Positions 34,609 to 44,249 of a stretch of 61,249 nt of DNA are shown piece by piece. The stretch's first letter is position 1; every line of letters begins with the position of its first letter. The stretch lies in contig JAIBEK010000023.1 in the NCBI GenBank assembly GCA_019459145.1, positions 1 to 61,249 of the forward strand. The letters run 5' to 3'. A program made the translations under genes and the position numbers. Below the pieces are notes generated by a model. It had not been told where the DNA came from, searched no databases, and was given only the letters and a program-made list of their open reading frames with translations. The stretch is from Arenimonas sp. Lineage in GTDB: Bacteria > Pseudomonadota > Alphaproteobacteria > Rhizobiales > Rhizobiaceae.

Positions 34609-35651
34609 GCGGTCCCGCCCGTGTCCTCGTCGTCGATGACAGCCCGACCATGCGCGGGCTCATCTCGGCCGTACTCAATTCCGATCCGGAAGTCAGCGTC
34701 GTCGGCCAGGCCGGCGATGCGATGGAGGCGCGTGCCGCCATCAAGCAGCTCAATCCCGATGTCGTCACCCTCGACATCGAGATGCCGAACATGAACGGGC
34801 TGGAATTCCTCGACAAGATCATGAAGTTGCGGCCGATGCCGGTGATCATGGTCTCGACCATGACCCATCGCGGCGCCGAGGCGACCCTTGCCGCGCTCGA
34901 GATAGGCGCCTTCGACTGCGTCGGCAAGCCCGTGCCGGGCGACGCCAGGCCGTTCGGCGATCTGGCGGAGAAGGTCAAGGCCGCGGCGCGCTCGCAGCAT
35001 CGCTATCAGGCAGCGACGAAGGCTGCTCCGCCGGCGAATACTCCGGCCAACGATTTCCGGGTCGGCCGCAAGATCGTCGCCATCGGTTCGTCGACCGGCG
35101 GCGTCGAGGCGCTGATCACCGTCCTGCAGAAGTTTCCGCGCAATTGCCCGCCGACGGTGATTACGCAACACATGCCGCCGACGTTTACCAAAAGTTTCGC
35201 AGAACGGCTTAATCGTCTCTGCGCCCCGGTCGTGGAGGAAGCGACCGACGGAGCCAGACTTGAGATCGGCAAGATCTATCTCGCCCCGGGCGGCGACCGC
35301 CATTTGCAGGTGGTCAATGCCCACGCACCGAGCTGCCGGCTGGTCGATCGACCGCCGGTGAACGGGCACCGTCCGTCGGTGGACGTGTTGTTCGATTCCG
35401 TTGCGGAACTGGCGGGACGAAATGCTGTGGGGGTCATCCTGACCGGCATGGGCCGCGACGGGGCTTCCGGGCTGCTGAAGATGCGCCACGCCGGTGCGCG
35501 CACCATCGGTCAGAACGAGAAGACCTGCGTTGTCTATGGGATGCCCCGCGTCGCCCATGAATTAGGCGCCGTCGAACAGCAATGGCCGCTTGGCTCCATT
35601 GGCGAGGAAATCCTAAAACTCACTGCCGCCCGAAAAGAAGGTACCGAATAA
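34605..35651 (+). CDS. cheB: Protein-glutamate methylesterase CheB
   Basis: 348 residues. Receiver domain with D11/D12 and phosphorylated D57 ([12 protein letters not shown]), a linker, and the methylesterase domain with catalytic Ser in GSSTGG (about 162-167), His in TQHMPP (about 190) and Asp in GMGRDGASG (about 284). Removes receptor methyl groups and deamidates receptors when phosphorylated by CheA. Its stop is immediately followed by the cheY2 ATG. Confidence 0.96.
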   Translation: MSGPARVLVVDDSPTMRGLISAVLNSDPEVSVVGQAGDAMEARAAIKQLNPDVVTLDIEMPNMNGLEFLDKIMKLRPMPVIMVSTMTHRGAEATLAALEIGAFDCVGKPVPGDARPFGDLAEKVKAAARSQHRYQAATKAAPPANTPANDFRVGRKIVAIGSSTGGVEALITVLQKFPRNCPPTVITQHMPPTFTKSFAERLNRLCAPVVEEATDGARLEIGKIYLAPGGDRHLQVVNAHAPSCRLVDRPPVNGHRPSVDVLFDSVAELAGRNAVGVILTGMGRDGASGLLKMRHAGARTIGQNEKTCVVYGMPRVAHELGAVEQQWPLGSIGEEILKLTAARKEGTE

Positions 35652-36041
35652 ATGTCTCTTGCCGAAAAAATCAAAGTTCTGATCGTCGATGATCAGGTCA
35701 CCAGTCGTCTGCTTCTCAGTGACGCCCTGACCCAGCTCGGCTTCAAGCAGATCACTGCCGCCGGCGACGGCGAGCAGGGGATGAAGATCATGGAGCAGCA
35801 GCCCCATCATCTGGTCATCTCCGACTTCAACATGCCGAAGATGGACGGCCTGGTCTTCCTCCAGCATGTTCGCACCAATCCGAACACCAAGAAAGCGGCC
35901 TTCATCATCCTGACGGCCCAGGGCGACCGTGCGCTGGTGCAGAAGGCCGCCCAGCTCGGTGCGAACAATGTTCTCGCCAAGCCCTTCACCATCGAGAAGA
36001 TGAAGGCCGCCATCGAGGCGGTATTCGGAGCGCTGAAATGA
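35652..36041 (+). CDS. cheY2: Chemotaxis response regulator CheY2
   Basis: 129 residues, stand-alone receiver. D13/D14 acidic pair, phosphorylated D58 in [11 protein letters not shown], Thr in ILTAQGD and Lys in LAKPFTIEK. By homology and gene order this is the main motor-binding CheY; in Sinorhizobium phosphorylated CheY2 slows the flagellar motor. Overlaps cheD by 4 bases. Confidence 0.94.
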   Translation: MSLAEKIKVLIVDDQVTSRLLLSDALTQLGFKQITAAGDGEQGMKIMEQQPHHLVISDFNMPKMDGLVFLQHVRTNPNTKKAAFIILTAQGDRALVQKAAQLGANNVLAKPFTIEKMKAAIEAVFGALK

Positions 36042-36592
36042 CAGAGGACGGTGCAGTCAGGCGCGTGCATATTATCCAGGGTGAGTTCAAGGTCCTCAAC
36101 GATCCGAACGCTGTGTTGTCCACCATCCTGGGCTCGTGCGTGGCTGCCTGTTTGCGGGACCCGATGGCGGGTGTCGGCGGGATGAATCACTTCCTGCTGC
36201 CCGGCTCGGCCAATCCGGGCTCCGGTGGCGGGGATGCGACCCGCTATGGCGTGCACCTGATGGAATTGCTGATCAATGGCCTGCTGAAGCAGGGCGCGCG
36301 ACGCGACCGGCTGGAGGCCAAGGTGTTCGGCGGCGCCAAGACGATCGCCACGTTCTCCAACGTCGGCGAGCAGAATGCGGCCTTTGCGATGAAGTTCCTG
36401 CGTGACGAAGGCATCAAGGTGGTCGGCTCCTCCACGGGCGGAGAGCACGGCCGCAAACTGGAATTCTGGCCGGTCAGCGGCCGGGCAAGGCAATATCCGC
36501 TGACGGGGGCCGAGACCCAGAAGACGGTGGCGCTGGAGCAGCGTCCCGTTCCTGTCTCGAAGCCCGTCGAGAGCTCAATCGAATTCTTTTAA
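36038..36592 (+). CDS. cheD: Receptor glutamine deamidase CheD
   Basis: 184 residues. Catalytic Cys in [12 protein letters not shown] (about residue 32), His in GGMNHFLLP (about 48) and the following Thr region are in place. Converts receptor glutamines to glutamates. C-terminal 25 residues are variable. Fifteen-base gap to cheT. Confidence 0.95.
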   Translation: MTEDGAVRRVHIIQGEFKVLNDPNAVLSTILGSCVAACLRDPMAGVGGMNHFLLPGSANPGSGGGDATRYGVHLMELLINGLLKQGARRDRLEAKVFGGAKTIATFSNVGEQNAAFAMKFLRDEGIKVVGSSTGGEHGRKLEFWPVSGRARQYPLTGAETQKTVALEQRPVPVSKPVESSIEFF

Positions 36593-36606
36593 ACACTGGA
36601 ATCCGG

Positions 36607-36996
36607 ATGCCAAACGAAAACAAACTGGGGACGGCCGACGTGGAAGAGGCATTGCCGGAAATCATGATGCGCGTCGTGTCGGAGCTGCACGACGTCGCCT
36701 ACCTGATCGAGCGGATCGAACCGCAGCTCCTGGAGCTGGGCGGCTCCAAGGTGCTGGAGCATCCGGACAGCATCAAGGTGCTGCAGGGCATCGACCTCGC
36801 GGTCCAGAAGACCCGCGGCCTGGCCGAATTCATCGACACCATCACGGGTTCGATCCCCTCGGACTGGATGGTCGACATGAGCACGGCGCTCAGCCTGGTC
36901 AAGCTCGCCGAGATGCAGAAGGCGCTGGGCGCCGGCCTGCGTCACGGGCATTCGCAGCCGCTCGGCAAGGCGGCGGGGGATTTCGACTTCTTCTGA
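36607..36996 (+). CDS. cheT: CheT, remote CheZ-like chemotaxis protein
   Basis: 129 residues of the small rhizobial CheT family that closes the che operon. The sequence is helical (VVSELHDVAYLIERIEPQ). It contains a D-x-x-x-Q arrangement at GIDLAVQKTRG (about 61-71), like the Asp/Gln pair with which CheZ attacks phospho-CheY. The C-terminus DFDFF resembles the hydrophobic acidic tail by which CheZ grips CheY. Signal termination is therefore the likely role. The next gene, fliF, is 164 bases away. Confidence 0.85.
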   Translation: MPNENKLGTADVEEALPEIMMRVVSELHDVAYLIERIEPQLLELGGSKVLEHPDSIKVLQGIDLAVQKTRGLAEFIDTITGSIPSDWMVDMSTALSLVKLAEMQKALGAGLRHGHSQPLGKAAGDFDFF

Positions 36997-37160
36997 TCAA
37001 GTACACCACCTCTTGTAGGAGACGACGGAGCGTGTCGGGACGAATTGCCGCAATGAAGCCGGCAATCCTCCCGCTACGAAACGCTCGCACAAGTTTCGAT
37101 TTCTAGTGTCGCGCCAAGGGCAAATGCCCCAAGACCCTTCTTGTGATGGTGCGAGACAGA

Positions 37161-38846
37161 ATGAATCTGTTAAATCAATTGCTTCAAGTCTTTAAGAACT
37201 TGGCGTCGCTGGGACAGGCCCGGCTCCTGGCTATGGCCGGTGTCGGCGTCGTTTCTTTCGCTCTCATCATCGCTGCCGCGATTTTCGTCAACAAGCCGGC
37301 CTACGAAACCCTTTATGTCGGCCTCGAAACCTCGGATCTCAACCAGGTCAGCATCGCGCTTGCCGAAGCCGGCATCGATTTCGCCGTAGGAACCGACGGC
37401 AAGAGCCTGCAGGTGCCCGTCGGCATGACCAGCAAGGCGCGCCTGCTTCTCGCCGAACGCGGGCTGCCCAACAGCGCCAATGCCGGCTACGAGCTGTTCG
37501 ACAATGTCGGTTCGCTCGGCCTTACCTCCTTCATGCAGGAAGTGACGAGGGTCCGCGCCCTTGAAGGGGAAGTCGCCCGGACCATCCAGCAGATCAGCGG
37601 CATCGCCGCCGCCCGCGTCCATATCGTCATGCCCGATGTCGGCAACTTCCGTCGCGGCGACCAGAAGCCGACGGCCTCAGTCATGGTCCGCGCCTCGACC
37701 GAGACCGGCCGCAAGTCGGCCGCGTCGATCCGTCATCTGGTCGCCTCCTCCGTTCCCGGCCTCGACGTAGAGGACGTCACCATTCTCGATTCGACCGGCC
37801 AGCTTCTGGCTTCCGGCGACGAGAGCGGCGGTGCGGCCAACCGTTCACTCGGCGTGGTCCAGTCGGTGCAGCAGGAGATCGAATCCAACATCGACAAGGC
37901 GCTCGCGCCGTTCCTCGGCATGGACAATTTCCGCTCGTCGGTCACGGCCCAGCTCAACACCGACACGCAGCAGATCCAGGAAACGATCTACGATCCGGAA
38001 TCGCGGGTCGAGCGTTCGGTTCGCGTCACCAAGGAAAACCTGCGCTCGCAGAGCAAGCAGGCCGACAATGCCGCAACCGTCGAGCAGAACATTCCGCAGG
38101 GCGACGTCGAGGGTGCCACCGCCGGACCGCAGTCCTCCGACGAGCAGGACAAGAAGGAAGAGCAGACCAATTACGAGATCAACAGCAAGACGGTGGCGAC
38201 TGTGAAGAACAGCTACACCGTCGAGAAGATCTCGGTTGCCGTCGTCGTCAACAAGGGCCGCATTGCCACCATGGTCGGCGAGCCGGTCGACCAGGCGAAG
38301 ATCGATGCCTATCTCGCCGAGATGCAGAAGATCGTCACCACTGCCGCCGGCCTCGACACCGATCGCGGCGACCTGGTGACCCTGACGGCCATGGACTTCC
38401 TCGAGAACCAATTGCTTCAGGAATCCGCCTCCGGTCCGAGCCTGATGGAAACCCTGAACCGCAATCTCGGCGGCATCATCAACTCGCTCGCCTTCGTCGC
38501 CGTCGCGTTCCTGATCGTCTGGATGGGCATCCGTCCGATGGTTCGCGCCGCCGGTGGCGGATCCGCCGCCATCGCCGGCGGTGTGGAAGAGGCCGCCGGT
38601 CTCGAACTGCCCGACTTCTCGCCGGCCCTGGCAGGCCCCGCAGGCGGTTCGCTGATGGAAGGCTTCGGCGCCGACTTCGGCTTCGACAGCACCGACGACC
38701 TCCTGACCATGGGCGACGATGCCAATGGCGGCTTCAACCGCCGGGTCAAGGAAGGGCCGGAGCGCCGTCTGTCGCGCATGGTGGAGATCTCGGAAGAGCG
38801 TGCCGCCAAGATCCTGCGCAAATGGGCCATCGACAAGGCGGCCTGA
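37161..38846 (+). CDS. fliF: Flagellar MS-ring protein FliF
   Basis: 561 residues from the ATG at 37161 (MNLLNQLLQVFKNL); ATG 37146 and GTG 37143 are alternatives, none with a strong site. Two membrane helices (about 22-45 and 440-460) flank a large periplasmic part with the YscJ/FliF repeats (NKPAYETLYVGLETSDLN, RARLLLAERGLPNSANAGYELFDN). The cytoplasmic C-terminus (SRMVEISEERAAKILRKW) binds FliG. Forms the ring in the inner membrane on which the flagellum is built. A terminator follows at 38871-38898. Confidence 0.96.
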   Translation: MNLLNQLLQVFKNLASLGQARLLAMAGVGVVSFALIIAAAIFVNKPAYETLYVGLETSDLNQVSIALAEAGIDFAVGTDGKSLQVPVGMTSKARLLLAERGLPNSANAGYELFDNVGSLGLTSFMQEVTRVRALEGEVARTIQQISGIAAARVHIVMPDVGNFRRGDQKPTASVMVRASTETGRKSAASIRHLVASSVPGLDVEDVTILDSTGQLLASGDESGGAANRSLGVVQSVQQEIESNIDKALAPFLGMDNFRSSVTAQLNTDTQQIQETIYDPESRVERSVRVTKENLRSQSKQADNAATVEQNIPQGDVEGATAGPQSSDEQDKKEEQTNYEINSKTVATVKNSYTVEKISVAVVVNKGRIATMVGEPVDQAKIDAYLAEMQKIVTTAAGLDTDRGDLVTLTAMDFLENQLLQESASGPSLMETLNRNLGGIINSLAFVAVAFLIVWMGIRPMVRAAGGGSAAIAGGVEEAAGLELPDFSPALAGPAGGSLMEGFGADFGFDSTDDLLTMGDDANGGFNRRVKEGPERRLSRMVEISEERAAKILRKWAIDKAA

Positions 38847-38870
38847 CGAACCATCGATTTTTCACAAAAG

Positions 38871-38898
38871 ACCGCGTCGGCAAGCCCGGCGCGGTTTT
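38871..38898 (+). terminator. Terminator after fliF
   Basis: Stem ACCGCGTCGG / CCGGCGCGGT (one G-T pair) with loop CAAGC, followed by TTTTCGTTT. It ends the che-fliF transcription. The rest of the 328-base gap to visN should contain the visNR promoter, but I see no box I can name. Confidence 0.75.
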
Positions 38899-39174
38899 CG
38901 TTTGCGCGGTTCGCCCCCTTGTCCGGCTTCGCATGCCTGCGCACCAATCCCCAGCGACGGGTCGTCGCGGTACCCTCGCCATGAATGCGCCGAAATTGCC
39001 AAGTTGGGGACATATCGATTCGAAGCTGTGATCTTTGGCTCTTTATCTTCTAGGATGGCTATGATTCGTTAGCTGACAAGAACGAGCGAAGCGGCATTCG
39101 GGGCAGGGCGGTATCCCGGATGATTGGCGCGAACCATCGCGGTCGAAACGCTTCGCCCTTGAGGGGGCAACAGA

Positions 39175-39921
39175 ATGAGTGCGGAGCTAGCCGATGCAAC
39201 GGCCGCAAGCGGAAGGGTGGCTGCATCGGTGGCCGATCCCGCGCCGCGGCTTTCGTCACGGGACCAGTTGATCCGCAAGCTGGCGGTCGCTTCCCAGGCC
39301 GGGCACATGAGCGCGAGCCTCGCCGTGCTCAGCGATTATGTCGGCGCCTCGCATTATTTCCTGGCGCGCTACGACCTTGTCCAGGAGCACGGCCTGGATT
39401 TCGTCGTCTCGTCCAACTGGCCCTTCGATCTGGTCCGCAGGCTGGAGAGCGAAATCACCGCCAATTATTCGCGCTCGACCGAGCTCGAGAAGTGTCTTTC
39501 CGTCGTTCAGCCGAAGTTCGACCTGCTTCCCGACGACGCTGACGTGCCGCCGGGCATCAGCCGGCAATATGTCTCGCTCACCGTGAGCGTCGGCCGCACC
39601 CGCTTCGCCCTGATGCTGCTGTTCGAGGAGAATTTCGTCCTGTCGCCGGAACTGCTGCGCGAGGTGGGGCTGCTCGCCGGCTATTGCGTCAGCCTGTCGA
39701 CCCGCAAGGCGCAGAAGAGTGATCGCGATTTCGAGCTGACCGAACGGGAACTGGAATGCCTGTTCTGGATCGCCGAGGGCAAGACCAGCGACGAAATCGC
39801 CACCATCCTCGGCATTTCCAAGAACACCATCAACAACTACATCACCAGCGTCATGCGCAAGACGGCGACGAAGACGCGCTCCGAAGCGATCGCCTATGCG
39901 GTCCGCAACAATCTCGTCTAG
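39175..39921 (+). CDS. visN: VisN, LuxR-type flagellar master regulator
   Basis: 248 residues: N-terminal ligand-binding-like domain (about 30-170) and a C-terminal LuxR helix-turn-helix (LTERELECLFWIAEGKTSDEIATILGIS, then NTINNYITSVMRK). With VisR it forms the master activator of rhizobial motility, which turns on rem and thereby flagellar and chemotaxis genes. It lies 20 bases upstream of visR, and both face the same way as the flagellar block. Confidence 0.93.
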   Translation: MSAELADATAASGRVAASVADPAPRLSSRDQLIRKLAVASQAGHMSASLAVLSDYVGASHYFLARYDLVQEHGLDFVVSSNWPFDLVRRLESEITANYSRSTELEKCLSVVQPKFDLLPDDADVPPGISRQYVSLTVSVGRTRFALMLLFEENFVLSPELLREVGLLAGYCVSLSTRKAQKSDRDFELTERELECLFWIAEGKTSDEIATILGISKNTINNYITSVMRKTATKTRSEAIAYAVRNNLV

Positions 39922-39940
39922 CAACAAGGGAAGCGCAGGC

Positions 39941-40690
39941 ATGGCATATCCGGAAGGGCCGTTCGAAACCATGCGGGAGGACCTCAAGGCCTCGACCTCC
40001 CGTCAGGTGACGTCCCGCTCGGACATTTTCCCCAAGCTGGTATCGCTGCAGCGCGCCCTGCATGCGCGTGGTTTCGCCGTGCTGCGCGTGACCGGCACCG
40101 GCATGCTGTCGAAGCGCCGGCTGGTGGCCGAGTACGAGAACTGGCCAGCGGCCCATGGAATGGGCGGCGAACCCTTCATCGCCGCCTATGGGGAGACCTT
40201 GCTCGGGCACATCGAGACCTCGCTCCTGCCGGTTCTGTGGAGTGCCGAGGAAAGCGACAGCTTCGCCGAGGCCTCCGACTTCGTGCCCTTTGTCATGCAG
40301 CTCAAGCCGCGTGTGCTGGCCTATTCAGGCATCGCCTTTCCGGTGCGCCTCGGGGCGGTGGGCAACGGCTATGTGATGTTCCCAATGACCGGTGCGGTCG
40401 ACCTGCCGGGCGAGGTGATCCTCGACGTGCACGGGCGCTGCTGCAAGATCATGACGGAGATCCTGCAACTCGACGAGCGCCGCGCCATGCCGACGGAAGC
40501 GCTGAGCGAACGGGAAGTCGCCTGCCTGCAATTAGCGGGCGACGGGCGAATCAGCGACGAGATTGCCGTGCACCTCAAGCTTTCGGTGCACACGGTGAAT
40601 TCCTATCTCGGATCAGCGACGCTGAAGCTCGATTCGGTCAACCGCATCCAGGCGATCGCCAAGGCGATCCGCCTCGGCTATATCATCTGA
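39941..40690 (+). CDS. visR: VisR, LuxR-type flagellar master regulator
   Basis: 249 residues from the ATG at 39941 after AAGGGAAGCGCAGGC. The N-terminal regulatory domain is more diverged than in VisN. The C-terminus holds the LuxR fold (LSEREVACLQLAGDGRISDEIAVHLKLSVHTVNSYL). Acts as a heteromer with VisN. It converges on the conserved rhizobial gene at 40758, with no clear terminator in the 67-base gap. Confidence 0.92.
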   Translation: MAYPEGPFETMREDLKASTSRQVTSRSDIFPKLVSLQRALHARGFAVLRVTGTGMLSKRRLVAEYENWPAAHGMGGEPFIAAYGETLLGHIETSLLPVLWSAEESDSFAEASDFVPFVMQLKPRVLAYSGIAFPVRLGAVGNGYVMFPMTGAVDLPGEVILDVHGRCCKIMTEILQLDERRAMPTEALSEREVACLQLAGDGRISDEIAVHLKLSVHTVNSYLGSATLKLDSVNRIQAIAKAIRLGYII

Positions 40691-40757
40691 GCATTCCGCC
40701 ATGGGGGCTTTGCCGGACCGTGATCCAAGCGCAAGCGCTTTGAGCGCAGCCACCGGT

Positions 40758-41198
40758 TCAGGAATAGAGCTCGTCGGATCGCGACTTGACGAAGCGCGCC
40801 TCGCTGAGCCGGCGTTCCAGCGTGCGGGTATTCTCGTCCGGATCGCCTGACGGCTGCTGGAAGGCGATGTGGTTGATCTCGATCCCGGCATGCTCGTCTG
40901 CGAGCTTCAATTGGGCATAGATCGTCACATCCTTCGGCTTGATCTCGAGGTCGAGAACGACCTCCGGAACGCCGCCCCATTCGAGGCGATACTCGCCGCC
41001 CGCGCCGAAATTGACGGTTCCCGGATGGAAGTACAGCTCGGCCGCCGAGGAGACGAGATCCGCGATGTTCCCGTAGAGCTCGAAGCGCAGAAGGGAAATC
41101 AGGTCCGCCGCATCGAGCAGCCGCAATTCGGTGGCCACGGGGCTGATCGCCTCGGCCACGATGCGTTCACGCTGGGTGGTGTAGGGGCATTTTTTCAT
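40758..41198 (-). CDS. Conserved rhizobial flagellar-locus protein
   Basis: 146 residues. In Sinorhizobium a gene of unknown function occupies this place between visR and flhB; this is its likely counterpart. The sequence is soluble with an acidic helical start (ERIVAEAISPVATELRLLDAADLISLLRFE), then beta-rich segments (VVLDLEIKPKDVTIYAQL). No named domain recognised. It starts 5 bases after the flhB stop, so it is the last gene of the flhB unit. Confidence 0.75.
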   Translation of the reverse strand: MKKCPYTTQRERIVAEAISPVATELRLLDAADLISLLRFELYGNIADLVSSAAELYFHPGTVNFGAGGEYRLEWGGVPEVVLDLEIKPKDVTIYAQLKLADEHAGIEINHIAFQQPSGDPDENTRTLERRLSEARFVKSRSDELYS

Positions 41199-41203
41199 CG
41201 CAG

Positions 41204-42280
41204 TTAGCGCACCCGTCTTTTCTGCGCCTTCGCGGCGTAAACCCGATGGACGAGTTCCGCGACGGCTTTGTAAAATATCGACGGTATGACACTATCGACC
41301 GAGACTTGCGCAAACATGGAGCGGGCGAGCGGCGGGTCCTCGAAAATGGGGATATTGTTTTCGCGAGCGAGCTCGCGAATCTTCAGTGCCACTAGGTCCT
41401 GGCCCTTGGCGATCACCACCGGCGCCTCGTTTTCCTCGCGCACATAGCGCAGCGCGACGGCGTAATGGGTCGGATTGGTAATGACGAGCGTGGCGCGCGG
41501 CACGTTGCTGATCATGCGGCGGCGGGCGCGGTCGCGGGCGATCGAACGCTGGCGCGCCTTGATGATCGGATCGCCCTGCGACTGCTTGTTCTCGTCCTTG
41601 ATCTCCTGCTTGGTCATGCGCAACTGGCTGTACCAGTGATGCCGCGTCCAGAAGAAGTCGACCACCGCCAGCACGAAGGTGGCCAGCAGGATGACGATCA
41701 TGATCTTCTTCAGGATTACCGCGAACTTGACGAAGATCACCTGCGGATCGGAGAACATCGCGTCCAGCGTGCCGAAATATTCCGACTTCAGGGCGAAGAC
41801 CATGATCGTCGAGACGATGACGATCTTGAACAGCGACTTGCCGAACTCGACCAGGCCGTTGGCGCTGAACAACCGCTCCCAGCCCTTGGTAAGCGAGACA
41901 CGCGAGGCCTGCGGCCTGATACGCTCGAGCACGAAGCTCGGCATGTGCTGCAGGACACTGGCTCCGACGCCGAACAGCATGATGAGGGCGACCGCGGGAA
42001 GGAGCAGCGCGCTGGCTTCCCAGGCGAGATGGGTAAACAGCGAGACGACATCGGTCGACGTGTCGATTCGCCACTGATCCGGCTGCTCGAACAGGTCGCG
42101 CAGGGATTCGCCGATGCGCGTGACGCCGGAGGGCAGGAAGAACACGAGGTAAAAATAGAAGGCGAGCGCCCCGGCGAAGATCGGCACCTCGCGCGACATC
42201 GGGGTGTTACCCTTCTCCGCCGCGTCGCGCATTTTCTTCTCGGTCGGGTCTTCTGTCTTGCTGTCTTTGTCCTCGGACAC
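41204..42280 (-). CDS. flhB: Flagellar export switch protein FlhB
   Basis: 358 residues. N-terminal [16 protein letters not shown] motif, four membrane helices up to about residue 210, and a soluble C-terminal domain with the self-cleavage motif NPTH (in [12 protein letters not shown], about 270). Part of the type III export gate that changes export from rod/hook to filament proteins. Minus strand, downstream of fliG across a 209-base gap. Confidence 0.96.
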   Translation of the reverse strand: MSEDKDSKTEDPTEKKMRDAAEKGNTPMSREVPIFAGALAFYFYLVFFLPSGVTRIGESLRDLFEQPDQWRIDTSTDVVSLFTHLAWEASALLLPAVALIMLFGVGASVLQHMPSFVLERIRPQASRVSLTKGWERLFSANGLVEFGKSLFKIVIVSTIMVFALKSEYFGTLDAMFSDPQVIFVKFAVILKKIMIVILLATFVLAVVDFFWTRHHWYSQLRMTKQEIKDENKQSQGDPIIKARQRSIARDRARRRMISNVPRATLVITNPTHYAVALRYVREENEAPVVIAKGQDLVALKIRELARENNIPIFEDPPLARSMFAQVSVDSVIPSIFYKAVAELVHRVYAAKAQKRRVR

Positions 42281-42423
42281 GCCTCTTGCCTCGTCTGTCA
42301 GGAATGCGGATGGAATGGCCGCATCCGCTGTCCGCTTCCGGGCGCTCGCCGCCGGTCCACGTCGTTTGACGTTGCACCGGGGCCGGCTGTCGGAAATCCC
42401 GCCGATTTCCCCATGACGCTAAA

Positions 42424-42454
42424 CGCCCGCCGATTGGCATACAATCGGCGGGCG
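42424..42454 (-). terminator. Strong hairpin between fliG and flhB
   Basis: A perfect 12-bp inverted repeat (CGCCCGCCGATT / AATCGGCGGGCG) with a 7-base loop. In the minus-strand direction it is followed by only TTT and then mixed sequence, so it is a weak terminator or an mRNA-processing/stability hairpin between fliG and flhB. Confidence 0.6.
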
Positions 42455-42489
42455 CTGCAAGTCATCAGTTTTCAACAGGCGCTCGGGCC

Positions 42490-43527
42490 TCAGGCCGCCT
42501 GCTGGTCGCCTTCTGTGTCCTTGAGCTGGATCTGTCCGGCATTGGCAAGACGGATGGCCTCCTGGGCAATCGCGCGGCGAGCAATCGCGATTTCGCGCGG
42601 ATTGATGCCGGTGGTTCCGGTCTGCAGGTCCGATTCGATCATGCGGCGCGAGCGCGGGCTGATGGCCGAGAGCACACATTCCTTGATTTCCGCCGAGGCG
42701 CCACGCAGCGCCATCGTCAGGATATCGCCGGAAATGTCGTTGAGCAGCATGACGCGGCTGCGCTGCGGCATGGCCAGCAGATCCTCGAACAGGAAGATCT
42801 TCGGGCGAACCTTGTTGACGGCTTCCTTGCTGATCGATTCGAGCGAATTCAGCAGGGTGTCGACGTCGGGCTTTTCCAGCTCGTTCATCAGTTCGGCAAC
42901 CTTGGCCGAACCCGTCGAATTGCGCTCTGCCTCGATTTCGGCAATCAGGTCGTGCACCCGGTTCTCGATGATCTGGGCCGCCTTGGGGCTGACGCCCTTC
43001 AGGTTGACCGTTCGGTTCATGATGTCGGCGCGCCGGCTTTCCGGCAGTTTCAGCAGCACCTTGGCACCGAAGGACGACGGCAGCATCGACAGGATATAGG
43101 CGACCGTCTGCGGGTGTTCGCGCATTAGGAACTTGGCGATGAAATCCGGATCGGCGTCCTGCAAGCGGTCCCAGATCGACGATTCGTAGGCCTGGAACGC
43201 GGTGCGGCGGCCGAGAAGACCATCGACCTCTTCCGGGGTCAGGCCCTCCTCGAGAATGCTCTCGATCGCCTTGGCATTGTCCATCAGGCCCGTTCCCTCG
43301 GTGAACAGGTCCTCGAATTCGTTGACCAGATCCTGGAGCTCGTCCGGCGGAATGGTCCGAAGCGTCTGGGCCGAGGCGATGATCGTCTGCAGTTCAGCCT
43401 GGGTGAAGTATTTCAGCAGCTTTCCGGCCACGCCCTTGCCCATGGCCAGCAGCACCGCGGCCGCTTTGTCTGCCTGGGACAGCGGTTTTCCCGTCATGGG
43501 GCCGCCGAAATCGTCAAAGTCCATCAT
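42490..43527 (-). CDS. fliG: Flagellar motor switch protein FliG
   Basis: 345 residues with N-terminal FliF-binding helices, the middle domain containing the EHPQTVAYILSMLPSSFGAKVL segment, and the C-terminal charged torque helix (about 285-310: RGASAEIKECVLSAISPRSRRM). Forms the C-ring top that meets MotA and binds FliF and FliM. Two adjacent ATGs at 43527 and 43524. Reads after fliN in the minus-strand switch operon. Confidence 0.96.
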   Translation of the reverse strand: MMDFDDFGGPMTGKPLSQADKAAAVLLAMGKGVAGKLLKYFTQAELQTIIASAQTLRTIPPDELQDLVNEFEDLFTEGTGLMDNAKAIESILEEGLTPEEVDGLLGRRTAFQAYESSIWDRLQDADPDFIAKFLMREHPQTVAYILSMLPSSFGAKVLLKLPESRRADIMNRTVNLKGVSPKAAQIIENRVHDLIAEIEAERNSTGSAKVAELMNELEKPDVDTLLNSLESISKEAVNKVRPKIFLFEDLLAMPQRSRVMLLNDISGDILTMALRGASAEIKECVLSAISPRSRRMIESDLQTGTTGINPREIAIARRAIAQEAIRLANAGQIQLKDTEGDQQAA

Positions 43528-43556
43528 GGTCTTTCCTCTCTGGCCCCGGGAGCGGG

Positions 43557-44186
43557 TCAGGACATCTTGCTACCCATCACTTCGATCAGCTTGACGCCGA
43601 AACGCGTATCGTCGTTCTCGAGCACGGTGATCTCGCCGCGCGCGATGCGCCGGCCGTTCACCATGATCTCGACGGGTTCGCCAATCTTCTTGTCGAGCGC
43701 GATGATGGCGCCCTCCTCGAGATTCATCAGACCGGAAACCTGCATGCGGCTCGATCCGAGGACGATCTGCACATCGATCGGAATGTCCATGATCAGGTCG
43801 AGATTGGCGTTCAGCGCGCTGCCCGGCTCCGAAGGTGCGCTTGGCATCGCGCCAAAGGATGTATCGCCGAAGGAAGTGTCGCCGAGGGTCGTATCGCCGA
43901 AGGCGCTGCCGGCAAAAGCGTCGCCGCCGCCGAAATCGGCCGATGGGGTGTCGAGCGCCCCGCCGCCGAAATCGCTTTCGAAGGCGGAAAGCGGGTCGGA
44001 CTTGCCGGCGCCCATGGCGAAGTCGTCACCAATCCCGCCGAAATCGGAGCCGAGATCCGGCAGCGTTCCTTCGGCATCGCTCTTCAGCACGCCGCGCAGG
44101 TCGTCGATCGCCTGGTCGAAATCGGTATCGCTGCCAGGCATCGCCAGCGCGTCGTCTTCGATAATAGGGGTCTTCTTCGTAGCCAT
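43557..44186 (-). CDS. fliN: Flagellar switch protein FliN with long N-terminal arm
   Basis: 209 residues from the ATG at 44186 ([11 protein letters not shown]); an upstream 16-codon extension is not supported. The SpoA/FliN domain is C-terminal (about 125-207: [39 protein letters not shown]). The first 120 residues are an Asp/Gly/Phe-rich, probably unfolded arm that contains a short pentapeptide repeat ([20 protein letters not shown]). Part of the C-ring with FliM and FliG. Confidence 0.95.
   Translation of the reverse strand: MATKKTPIIEDDALAMPGSDTDFDQAIDDLRGVLKSDAEGTLPDLGSDFGGIGDDFAMGAGKSDPLSAFESDFGGGALDTPSADFGGGDAFAGSAFGDTTLGDTSFGDTSFGAMPSAPSEPGSALNANLDLIMDIPIDVQIVLGSSRMQVSGLMNLEEGAIIALDKKIGEPVEIMVNGRRIARGEITVLENDDTRFGVKLIEVMGSKMS
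43852..43911 (-). repeat. 15-base tandem repeats inside fliN
   Basis: Four imperfect 15-base units (43852-43866, 43867-43881, 43882-43896, 43897-43911) encode four F/L-G-D-T-T/S-like pentapeptides in the FliN N-terminal arm. The units differ by 2-6 bases. Confidence 0.8.
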
Positions 44187-44249
44187 GGATTGATTATTCC
44201 CGTTGAAACTTGCCCCAACCTGCCTTGCCGCCAAGGCAGGCCGGATGGC

